A DNA stretch of 64,000 nt from Polytrichum commune (taxonomy: Eukaryota; Streptophyta; Polytrichopsida; Polytrichales; Polytrichaceae), in NCBI GenBank assembly GCA_950295325.1, contig OX485804.1, positions 41,602,001 through 41,666,000 on the forward strand, in the 5' to 3' direction. A program made the position numbers and the translations under genes. Numbering within the stretch: position 1 is the first letter of the stretch; each line of letters begins with the position of its first letter. Of this stretch, positions 54,315-64,000 are shown one piece after another. The notes under the pieces are model-generated. The model was given only the letters and a program-made list of their open reading frames with translations. It was not told the origin of the DNA and did not search any database.

Positions 54315-55960
54315 CTATGTCTTATTTTTTTTTACTAAAAAAACTTTGAATATTATCACATTGGCCCGTTCCTCACCACGTTGAGGCAAAATATGGTTCT
54401 TCCACCATTCTCTGAGTCGTCCCTGGTCCCTTGTGGGGTATCGCCACTCTTCGCTGAAATCCTCAACAACAACTTTGTCGTTTGCAGATCCTTCAATTGC
54501 AACTCCATTACCTCCCACTTGCTTGTTGCCATCCACGAATTGTCCACCGCCATCAAACAACTGAGATTTGGAAGATTCGTCCACCACCACCGCCACCACT
54601 GTAGTACGGCCTTCATTTCTCCCGTTTGGACGCATCTCCAAATTATTTCCAATGCGAGATGCTCCCACTATCTTTCATAAACACAACATTTCTATTTTTT
54701 ACAAATTTTTAATTTCCAGGTACAAAAGCCTATACGCCTTCATACCTTCGCAATATCCAAGAAACATGCATTTGATTCTTTTCGGATTGAGCTTGCCACT
54801 CTTCTCGCCCGGAACCATTGCATAAGCAATACTTCTAAACATACGCATGTATGTAGCGCAAGGCCTTCTCCTGCTCCACGTTACTTTGGGTGTATAAGAA
54901 CGCAAGACCCTTGTTGGATATTGGTTTAGTGTATAAACCGCATTTGCCACCGCTTTTATCCAAAGCGATTCTCGAGCTTTTGAGCTTTTAACATATGCTT
55001 AGCCATTACGACAATGATTGAAATTGCACACATCATTGGTTTAATGTCTTGAGACATGCTTTGAATGTCATGTTTTATAAAAAAAATGCTCTAAAATCTT
55101 TTGAAATGCAGTCCCTCTCGTTCATCCACCAAAATGCCTAGATTTCATGCTCTGATTGTATTTCTACAAATGCTCGGAACTCCTTAAATCTCTCAAACCA
55201 CTCTCCTTTGGATTTTATCATGTAAACCCGAACCTTCCAAAAATACTTTGTCATCAACAAAAGTAACAAAATACTTTGCCCCTCCCATGAATTTATTTTT
55301 CATGGGGCCACAAACACATGAATGCACAATCTCTAAGGGGTTTGTTGCTTGCCTCTCCACATCGTTGCCCAACTTTGCCGCATATTGCTTACCCTCCATG
55401 CATGTTTGGCAAACCAATATAGAATTGGGACAAATATATTACCTAGGTTCATGCCCCTCACCATGCTTTGGAGTGCATAAATGCTCCTCACATTCAAATG
55501 TTTAAATTAGCAGTGCAAAAGTTCTACCAAACTGCCTCCCGCACATGAACACATAAAGTTAGCCACATCTACTCCACATACTTCCGTGAAGGTTAGTTGG
55601 TCCAAATTTCCTTTATGTCAAGCTATTGCAACCACGTCGCCGTTCACACCTCCTACATGCATTCATTTACATGAAATTGCACATTTAACACGCTCGAAAA
55701 ATGATTGCTTACCAAGAGCAAGTTGGTTTGCAACTTTGGCACATGAAGTACATCCGTGATGCGAATTTGAGTCATTTTGCATTTTGTTTCAACTCTGACA
55801 ACAATGGATCCCATGCTGATGGTTTCGGCCATGTTATCATCATCCAAACGTACTTTCCGTAAAGAAATTACCTTGTAGGTATCAAATGTTTCCTTTTTCG
55901 AAGTCATGTGTTTTGTGGCTCTAGAATCCGTGATCTATTTGCAATTACTCCTTGAATACG
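54315..55960 (-). pseudogene. Copia protease and integrase relics
   Basis: The protease region (55653-55960) reads ITDSRATKHMTSKKETFDTY. The usual DSGA active-site motif is DSRA, so the enzyme would be dead. It continues with DVLHVPKLQTNLLLVS. The integrase zinc and core parts follow at 55193-55420 (CQTCMEGKQYAAKL, ATNPLEIVHSCVCGPM, GGAKYFVTFVDD) and 54699-54950 (AVYTLNQYPTR, RMFRSIAYAMVP, KCMFLGYCEGMKAYRL). A linker with the WWKNHILP motif common before reverse transcriptase ends near 54390. Frames shift between the parts. Confidence 0.85.
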
Positions 55961-56244
55961 TTTTGTGTTGCGTTGTAAATGCAAATTCATCCTTGTCCTT
56001 TGCATTTTTGGCATTCTCCCTCTTATTGTTCCTCGTTTTGTAGCAATGATTGGGGAGAACCAACAATTAGTTAGAGATGCACTGGTTGTATTTGAAAAAT
56101 AACCGTTTGAAGTTGAAAATTGCAGGAAAATTACCGATCATTTTAGAGGAATTTATAGACTATATCCCAATTTAATAAAGGAAAACCGAAGGATGTCAAC
56201 ATATAACCGCTTGGACTTACAAACACTGGGATCTCAAATCATTA

Positions 56245-56557
56245 AGGTAGAGGGGCCCTTTCCCGCTCGGGTCCTTAAACCGCTCACTAGACCTACCCAA
56301 ACAAGAGGTACATTATAGCTTCCAACCTCAAATTTCTATGTAATCATGGTGTACATTTTTGGGGTGAGTGGTTTTGGGTACCCCTATGAGTTCTCCTTCT
56401 AAAATTCATAACTAATTCAATATTAATCCAAAATTAATTATTCCAATTGGTCCAATTTCCAATGTACTTTGCACATCTTCCAAGATTGATTCCCCCTTAA
56501 TAACTCCCCAATGAACATGCCAATCTGAAATTCGAGGGGGAAAGGGTCCCTCTACCT
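56245..56557. mobile_element. 313-bp TA-flanked MITE nested in the Copia element
   Basis: TIRs AGGTAGAGGGGCCCTTTCCC (left) and AGGTAGAGGGACCCTTTCCC (right, inward) are flanked by TA at 56243-56244 and 56558-56559. The first ten bases equal those of the dimeric element at 17509. It lies between the gag and protease relics. Confidence 0.8.
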
Positions 56558-56970
56558 TATGCCCAAAAATCTCCCTGATCACTGCTTAGTAGCAAAATCC
56601 CGCAATAGAAGCATGTCTTTACGCATTGCCGTAAAGGTAGATCGCCCACTTTTCTTGGACCCGACACCATCGCCACGTCTTCGTCATGGGATTCCTTCTC
56701 GTTGCATTTTAACATCTCATGCATTAAACATATCGTCACGTATTCCATTGTCAACTCTGTCATTGGCATTGTCTCCAAGGCGGTGATCAAGTACTTGTAC
56801 AATGTTGGCAAACTCTCGAGCAAAATTATGATGATGTCTTCCTCCTACATGGGTACCTCCAAGTATGTGAACTGATCCGCAAGCGCATTGACCTTATTGA
56901 CATGGTCCAACAAGTCGTCGGCCTCTTGCATCTTGCATGTGAAGATCTTGCGGTAGATGAAGATAGAGGA
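56558..56970 (-). pseudogene. Copia gag relic
   Basis: The minus strand reads IFTCKMQEADDLLDHVNKVN and, after one TAG, LLESLPTLYKYLITALE and ELTMEYVTICLMHEMLK, the UBN2-type gag pattern, and then CFYCG, the start of a zinc knuckle that is lost where the nested MITE begins. A stop interrupts the frame near 56850. Confidence 0.8.
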
Positions 56971-56999
56971 TCCCAAATGACTTGATGTATTTGAGAATG

Positions 57000-58299
57000 T
57001 AAGACATGTTTGAGGTGAAGAAGATATTGTTTGATTGATTTGAGTGTCCTAAAACTTTATTTGAGGTGTAGAAAATCTACATTGAGGTATTTGAGACTAT
57101 AAAACATATTTGAGGTGAAGGAGATTTTATTTTAATGATTTGAGTGTTCTAAGATTTCTTTGAGGTAAAGAATATTTAATTTGAAAGTTTTGAGCGAACA
57201 ATCGCATTCTTCAAGCAAAAGATGGCATATTTTGAAAGCGAAGGGGCTACATATATGAAAAAGTCCCACGGAATAAGATCTAGTTTTGGAAGTTTAAAAT
57301 GGAAATGGTTTTGGTTTCCATGGACATTTGAAATATTATAGATGGATCTGAGAAGGCTTCACCATCCCACGCGGATCCCAAAGTGACTAGCCTATTTCTC
57401 AAGTCAACATTTCAACATTCAAATGACCCAAGTCATATCATTTCAAACTCCAAATGAACCCTCTTGCCTTCAAATTTTTGTGTATCAACTCCAATCCACT
57501 TAAATAAGGTCCATTTCGACTAAAAATTGCCCTCGTGATGTGAAATGAATTTTTAAACTCTCAAATCACTCAAATCACATCTAGTTCATCACAAATAAAA
57601 GCTCTTGCTCTCAAATATGCCCTAGAACTATCAAACCACTCAAGTTAGATTTTTCTCATCTTAAATGAGTCCACTTCCTTTTCAAAGTGCCTAAAAACAC
57701 TCTAATCATTCAAGTCAAATCTCACACACCTCAAATGTTTTCACTTGCTCTCGAATGTGAGTTTAAACTTTTAAATTAGTCAAATGAATGCATTTTCTTT
57801 TAAATGTGCCCTTTTTATTCTCCAATCACTCAAATTAGATGCTCTTGATTACAAATCACATTCAATGCACTCACGTTTCCACACTCAAGGCACTCAAACA
57901 ATATTTTCTTTAGTTCAAAACACCTTGAATGGTTTCAACAAGTTTTTCAATATACAAGCCTTACAATATGCTTTCAACCATTCTAAACATCTCAAAACCT
58001 CTCAAGTAAGCTCTCTAACACTCAAAACACTCAAATAAGATGCTTTTGAAGTCTAAACACCTCCAAACCTCTCAAACAAACCTCTCAGAACTCAAGACAT
58101 TCAAGTCACATGCTCTTGCATCAATCATACATTCAAGCAAAAGCAAAAGACAAAAGAACACCTACATCAACCAAATGCGCCCTCGGACATCTCCAACGCT
58201 TCGAAGCTCCAAAGCGCCAACCCTTCAAGATCCACTCCACACCCTCAAAGCAATCAAATATCTAGGCACATCATTTGCATGTGTGGGCCCATAACCTAT
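57000..58299. repeat. Degenerate tandem repeat between Copia gag and 5' LTR
   Basis: About 1.3 kb made of loosely repeated 55-70-base units. Near 57010-57200 they read TTTGAGGTGAAG and GATTTGAGTGT, and near 57400-58290 the inverse sense dominates (CTCAAATCACTCAAAT, CTCTCAAA). Units are too diverged to define a consensus by eye. No coding content. Confidence 0.5.
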
Positions 58300-58625
58300 T
58301 GGAAGTCAATAAGACTAGAGATGAAATTGTACAAGCATAAACACATACACAAGGGCAAATGAATAATACTTGGAGTGAGATGATCTCATGCTCTCCTTGC
58401 TTTACCTTTTATTGCTTTTCTTCTTTTCCTTGATTCATACAAATAATATGGGATAATTGTTATCCCTCTCGGACCACCGTTGTGGCCTTATTTTAACCTT
58501 ATTATTTTTTATGCCTCTTCCATTACATTTTTATTGATTACAAGCAATCTAATGCTCTACCTTCTACACCTTTTAGTATTACATTTTTCTATGACTACAA
58601 GCAATCTAATGCTCCACCTTCAACA
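58300..58625 (-). repeat. Right (5') LTR of the Copia element
   Basis: 326 bp that on the minus strand start TGTTGAAGGTGG and end TTGACTTCCA. It aligns with the LTR at 53958-54212 and carries an extra internal copy of a roughly 70-bp piece. Confidence 0.75.
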
Positions 58626-59278
58626 TTCATATGAAGTCGGAAAAAAATACTTAACTTTTTGATACACATTGTTTGATACCCAAGTAGGGACACCAAAATG
58701 CTATTTTGAGAACATGTGAATCTTGAAATGGGCATTCCATACATAATCATTTCATGTGTTATGAAATATGCACTCTAATTGAAAAATTCTTATGAACATA
58801 TGAACTGTGATTGCATATTTTTTCAATGGCCTTCTCCTTCCTCATTCATAAATACATGCATAATGAGTTATTTGTCTTGCTTATCCATTGTCTATATTAC
58901 TTTGTGGAGTTGAAGTGCCCACAATAGGCACCTATATTTTACTTGAGAGCAAATTGGATGTTTCACAAATTTCCCAACCTATCATGTTGTCTTCCCACCT
59001 TACTTTCCTTGGGGTCTTCCTTTGCCTTCATACAAATTATACGCAAGTAGGCTTTAGTTAAATCAAATTAGATTATGACTAACATGTGTTTTAAGCAAAA
59101 AAATGAGAGGCATACAAGAATCAATGGAAAAAAAAAACTAAAATCATGCAACTATCAATTGGTAGAGAAAAGAATGACAACATTGAAGACTTTGATGGTC
59201 CAATACATCCTTCATTTTAGTTTCAGTGGTATCAATGTGCAAGGATTGTTATTGCATTGATATGGAAATGCATTGGGT
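58626..59278. other. Spacer and probable 3' flank of the GDSL gene
   Basis: No coding feature. Because the GDSL gene reads leftward, its 3' UTR and polyadenylation site should lie in the right part of this stretch. No clear AATAAA was identified. Confidence 0.4.
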
Positions 59279-62200
59279 TCACATCAAGGAAGCAAGTTGC
59301 TTGATGTTGAAGGGGCTAATATCACTAGCTCCACCGGTCAAGAACCGGTTTGCTAGAAAGGCGTTGGCGCGATCTGTGGGGTGGAAGGGGTCCCAAAACA
59401 AGTGGTCGGAACGGTTCTTGCATAGATTGGATGTTGGAGTACATGCCAACAAGCCATTGAAGGGCCCAAGCCCACAACACCCGATGTTCGTGGTGCTAAA
59501 ACCTGTTCATAAACACAAGCCCAAGATCATCTGACAATCACTTAGTGACTGATCGATAATAATTTGTGTTTTAGAAAATGTGGAACAAATTACACCAATC
59601 AATTCATTAAGCCAAACATCCTTGGCCTCAAACCAATCATGAAATATCACATGATGTTGTTTTTCTATACCAGATCTGAACACATTGTACACATTGTCAT
59701 ATGCACATGAGAATGGAAAAAACCTAAAATGACTAGGTTTGCTAGGTCACAAGGTATACCAATTAATACATGTAATTGTGACACATATCCAAAGCAAACC
59801 CTAAATATTATTGCTTAAATTAAACAAGGTTTGTTCATGAGAGCCTTAAGTCAGTTTTACATAAACTTCTGGGTGCAAGCATGGTAAAGTGGACAACTCC
59901 TGATCCCTGCCTAGTGTTAAGTGAAAGTGATTCAATTTTATGTACTAACTTTGAATTTTGTGAAGAAATAAACCATAGACATTTTAAAAACATCTTGATC
60001 TACAAAGCCAAGCAATTTATGATGACAAAAAGAATTCCAAGAAAAGTCTACCTATTTTAGAAGACGGTGCAAGTGGCGTGCAAGTAGGTGATATTGAATA
60101 AGTGACTGTCTAAAATTTGTTTTAAATATGATAAAATTACATTAAATTGATGGTTTTTTACAAAGTTTGGTGGTGATGCCCTCAAGTAGATAATGAATTC
60201 AAGGAATATAAAAAAATTCTAACTTCAAAATAGTTAAGGTCATGAAATCTACATCCAAAACCAGACTCAACCATTTGTTTTTAAGCATCACTTTTGATGC
60301 TAAGTATTGAAGATCTCAACTTGATATTCTACATTTGAGTATTTAACACAACAATAGAGGTCATCATAAAAAGAATTCCAATTTAAATAACTCTTTGCTA
60401 CTACTTTTAGGCCTTTGACCAAAAAAATTATGGTTTTAGTATACCAGAGCACTTTTTTGGTCCACTTTACCATGCTTGCACCCTTCTAATCAATACCTTA
60501 ATTATGCTTGGTTTACATTTAACTTGTATTGTGGGCATTCTATGATGAGAAGCCAAATCGGCAACATTTTATCTTACCCGTGACTACTTTAGAGACATGA
60601 CACAACCAACATTGGCATTAAAGTTGGTTTTCATTGGCAAGTGACCCATTTAGAATCTACTAACGATTTCGTTTACTTACACAACATTGAACTATAAAAG
60701 AGTTCTCCCCTATAACACCAGAGTGGGAAGCAAAGAATCTTTGATTCTGGAGCCTAGATCAACACCTTCCTCAAGTCCGATTTCAGTTTTTTCAGATTCT
60801 TTGGTCATGATCTACAATTCCTAACCTACTCAAGCTTGTAAATACATGCGTCCATTTTCTAGCCTACAATTAGTATGTATATATTCGGGTTTCTCTATAA
60901 ACTTCTTGTATATAGGGGGTTTAATTTGATAGTAACCCATGCACATCATTTAGGTTTTCAATGAAGAGTCCATCCCTTGGGAATCCACTAGCTGGATGAT
61001 TCTACAGATCTGGAGGTGTCCATATTAGCCTCATCTACCTTAGCCCGTGTATTGATCAACTAGTAAGTCAGGAGTGACATGAAGAACGTTGGACAAATTT
61101 ATCACCTAGGGAAACTTGTGGTAAAGTGGAGATAACTTGGAACACGGAGGCATATTTTGTCCACTTTAGTATTGCATGTTTCCTTAGGTGCTCAAAACCA
61201 CGTCTCAAGTAATCTAAACTTATGCATGTATGAATGCCGTACATAATGAAAATGTATGCATGCAATCCTATTGGCGAATTCTATAATAGAAGTGGTAGAT
61301 ACAAGCTTATATGTGGACTACATCTCTTGTTACATTCAACACGTTTTAGTTGCATATATGTTGTGTTTACTTGTGAGGAATACACATCTAGAGCAACTAT
61401 GACCACATTGCTTCGTAAAGCATGTATATTTAGGGATTCCATCATATTATTCTACTTTTCTTCCTCCCAATGATTTGTTTTGCAATGTACGTGTATTGAT
61501 TTTGCAAAAATACTCTCAATGTATGCATTACTATTTCTGGACAAGTCTGTTGTCCGTATTTTCTTGAATCAAAGCTCAAAGTTGAACCCTGACATGTGAA
61601 GTTACAAAGATACACCATGCATCTCAATCATCAAGGACGTATACACATAGAAAAAGATTGGTTTTGCAAGTAGAGGAAAAGGGGGATGCCATGAATGGAT
61701 GTGCGCACCGTATTGAGCTGGGTTGCTCATGAATTGCGAAACAACATTGTATGCATCACCATAGCTGAATTTGGCGCCGGGGAGTTGAGCTTGGAGTTGG
61801 TTCAGCATGGGCCTCACCGCAGCATTAAATCCCTGGCACATGTTGTTGATGCTGGCTATGCAGCTCCCATTTGTATTCGTGTTGCCAGATGCTAATTGTG
61901 ACGGAAGGCAACCCAGTGGCCCAACACTGAACACCACAATCTTTCTGGCTCCGAGGCTGTGTAAGGTCTGTTGCAGCAGTTACAGCCACAATTCACTCTT
62001 GATTGATACGATTGACAACTTCTAATTCAAGTAGAGTTACATTGGAATTTGATTTAATGACAACCATGTGACCAGTACCACAAATTTCACTTATTGCCTA
62101 GGGAAACATATCAGTGGTAAAATGGACAAAACCTGAGGAATGGAGAGCCCCCTGTGAAAGAGACCCATAATCGATATTCTGTACTTTTTGCTTGGTATTC

Positions 62201-63886
62201 CAAATAGAGAATCTTGTTCCTCTTCCTTCCCTTGTTTGTGAATGATTACCGAATACAAATTACTTAAGGAAATGCAATTTACTGTTTAACTTATAATATT
62301 ATAGATTTGGAGAGAATGGATGTAAAACTTCAATTGATACAAATAGATTAGTATTTGTCATGCCCAACATCTGATTAACAAAACCACTAACCGTGAGCTG
62401 TTGTCGGAACGTGGAGACCAGTAGATCTTCATACTGCTGGGGAGTGTAGCGGCGTGATGTGTAGGAGTCATGGAGAAGGTAATTGTTGATGTAATCATTG
62501 CTCCCAAAAACAATAAAGTACATTGCCTCATTCAGCAGCTTTGTTGCACTCGCTACTCCAAGCATGCCACGAAGGTCAGCTACTGTATTTTGGAAGTAAG
62601 AGAGTTGTCTGTTGAATGATAATCGGTCCACCTACAAAGTTCCCCAAAATATTATAAATATTCACCCAATAACTCAGTTCTAGTGAGTGCTTTTCATCGC
62701 TACCCAGATAACATTACTCAACTGTGACCATCTCTTACGTGGCTTACAGAACCGGAGAGAATCATTCCTGAATATTATAGCACGATGCTTGAGAATATTG
62801 CCACTATCAGGCTGAATGAGTTAGAAAGTATGGTACTTAGGGTGACTTTTCATGTAGGCTGCGTGCCTATCAGATTATAGTGTGAATAAGGATTATACCT
62901 GATTATAGGGAATTTTATGAGGTAGGGTTTGTATGTGCCAACTATCTATTCCCATCTTTTGAAATCCATGTCCACCTACTAACTTTCCCCTTCTGGTTAT
63001 CAAGGATGGAGTTCTAGACCAACATAGGTTCTCTTGAGTCTTTAGCGGGTCTTAATTCTTCGGTGACTGGCACTTGTAGGTTGAAGATTTTTCGTGACTA
63101 CATGGAAATCTAGTAGCCCGTGTCCATTACACTCCACATTCTAATGGACCACTATAATGTGGCTGAATAATGGCCGTGCTTAACTACATGCGAACACATC
63201 TGACCCACTATTATCTAGAATCTAGTGGGCAAGTGACCTACATGGAAACTCACCCTCAGTGAGCCCAACTCAAATGTGACAATGACCAAAAATCTGTGAC
63301 TCGTGTTGCGGCTTCCATATATTTCAGAATTTTATAACAGCTCTTGCTACAATCGCCACATCATCACATGTGGAAAAAGGTGGAATGTTGAAAGAGAACA
63401 CAATAATAGCAAGGTTGAGTAATGTTATTTTAACTTATGTTTTGAAGGAAGAGCCAGCAATATCTCCTAGTTATGATTCTGGGTATGCCACACTCGCCAG
63501 ATGTCCACCACAATAGCTAATTACCAGGTTCGACCCCTTGTTTTTTTAGCTGTTTAACGTGACACATGGATTTTATCTAGGTTCTGACTAATGAAAATGT
63601 GACACGTGGCCCTTTGCTGAAACCTTTCAACCTTTGATCAATTACCTTGTGCCTAACCTGCTAATCACTTTTGGTGATTAATTAAGCAGTGGATCACTAC
63701 ATAGTTTTCTTCACTAAAGAGGTTCTGATCCAATAGTATAATATAATAATTGACTTACATAATTGTAACCGGTGGAGTCTAGGATTCCCCCTGCACCTGA
63801 CGCATAGTTCACCCCATTCAGCAGCACGGAACCTCGAGTTGTGGGAGCTAGGTATGGTTGTGGTATTGGGGCTCCCATGGATGTCA
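59279..63886 (-). CDS. GDSL esterase/lipase (SGNH hydrolase), 5' part outside window
   Basis: Four exons join in frame on the minus strand: 63759-63886, 62392-62631, 61709-61967 and 59279-59502, giving 282 residues to a TGA at 59279. Visible GDSL landmarks are NGVNYASGAGGILDSTG (block with the oxyanion Gly), IVFGSNDYINNYL (block III with the Asn), LGARKIVVFSVGPLGCLPS, and FWDPFHPTDRAN near the end (block V with catalytic Asp and His). Block I with the nucleophile Ser and the signal peptide should lie on exons past base 64000. The family acts outside the cell or in the secretory path on lipid or acetylated substrates such as cutin precursors. The substrate here is unknown. All motifs seen are intact, so I expect a functional gene. 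The last intron is 2.2 kb and contains a MITE. Confidence 0.93.
59871..60483. mobile_element. 613-bp MITE in the last intron of the GDSL gene
   Basis: TIR GGGTGCAAGCATGGTAAAGT, continuing GGAC, is perfect at both ends. TTCT lies immediately outside both sides (59867-59870, 60484-60487) as a possible 4-bp target duplicate. The interior matches, in the opposite sense, the stretch at 53150-53800. No coding capacity. Confidence 0.8.
61103..61190. repeat. 88-bp foldback in the GDSL intron
   Basis: Arms CACCTAGGGAAAC...GTAAAGTGGA and the inverse of CACCTAAGGAAAC...CTAAAGTGGA face each other. A single-arm relative (CCTAGGGAAACATATCAGTG) lies in the next intron near 62098. Confidence 0.6.
62632..63758. 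other. GDSL intron, nothing else seen
   Basis: 1.1-kb intron between the exons ending at 63759 and starting at 62631, with GTAAGT donor and TTTGTAG acceptor. No nested element or RNA gene recognised. Confidence 0.6.
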
Positions 63887-64000
63887 CTGCATGATTAAGG
63901 TTGCATTAAAACAACATTGATTAGTCCACCACAAATTTATTTCCTTACAGGCACAAACTGGACCACCTTTCGTTATCCACAGCTCGTAATCCAGGAAAAA

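Larger units (their letters stand above)
53958..58625 (-). mobile_element. Degenerate Copia LTR retrotransposon, minus strand
   Basis: Two LTRs (53958-54212 and 58300-58625) bound relics of gag, protease and integrase in Copia order on the minus strand. The right LTR is longer through an internal duplication of about 70 bp (CAAGCAATCTAATGCTC occurs twice). Sequence just inside the right LTR (ATAGGTTATGGGCCC, minus strand) loosely resembles the tRNA-Met primer site of Copia elements. Reverse transcriptase and RNase H are missing between integrase and the left LTR. No clean 5-bp target duplicate is seen, which fits an old element. Confidence 0.8.

Noticed and set aside
54381-54825. Plus-strand ORFs of 85-99 codons
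   Set aside because: Shadows of the Copia linker and integrase read on the minus strand.
63887-64000. Possible further GDSL exon at the window edge (a CCTGTAAGG donor-like site)
   Set aside because: The translated frames show no GDSL block I or signal-peptide features, so I leave it as intron.

Overview
This 64 kb window looks like nuclear DNA of a land plant. It is AT-rich and sparsely genic, and the genes contain many short introns with canonical GT-AG borders. Three recognisable host genes all lie on the minus strand: a germinal-centre STE20 kinase (GCK-III type, exons 130-6084, continuing past base 1), a GRAS protein of the NSP1 type (32028-34768) and a GDSL esterase/lipase (59279-63886, with its 5' exons past base 64000). 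The species cannot be named from sequence alone. The gene set fits any vascular plant. A seedless vascular plant or another large-genome, non-model lineage is my guess, not a demonstrated fact.

Layout. 1-6.9 kb: kinase gene and its 5' leader. 7-12.8 kb: four inverted-repeat (MITE-like) insertions, then a complete but dead pogo/Tigger-like DNA transposon (10443-12756) with TIRs, a TA target duplication and a decayed DDE transposase. 12.8-21.4 kb: mostly featureless DNA with one decayed unknown coding stretch and a TA-flanked element built as a direct dimer. 21.4-24.6 kb: a long palindromic element holding four copies of one short unknown ORF start. 25-28 kb: a 113-bp tandem repeat and a 499-bp MITE. 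28.1-30.2 kb: an intron-containing pseudogene copy of the NSP1-like gene. 32-36.6 kb: the intact NSP1-like gene and its upstream region.

36.6-40.3 kb: a PIF/Harbinger element complete in structure (TIRs, TTA duplication, convergent DDE transposase and Myb-like genes), although its transposase carries stops and a frameshift. 40.5-49.8 kb: a field of MITEs. Four insertions here (40505, 41608, 45228, 48549), plus the one at 27580, have TIRs resembling that Harbinger element and 3-bp TWA-like target duplications. One of them splits a second Harbinger transposase relic. 50-53 kb: nothing recognisable. 54-58.6 kb: a degenerate Copia retrotransposon with LTRs, gag, protease and integrase relics but no reverse transcriptase, carrying a nested MITE. 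59.3-64 kb: the GDSL gene, with a MITE in its largest intron.

The three host genes show no operon-like or pathway link. The main story is DNA-transposon biology: one transposase-encoding Harbinger element surrounded by short relatives it could once have mobilised, and a tandemly duplicated NSP1-like gene of which one copy has died.
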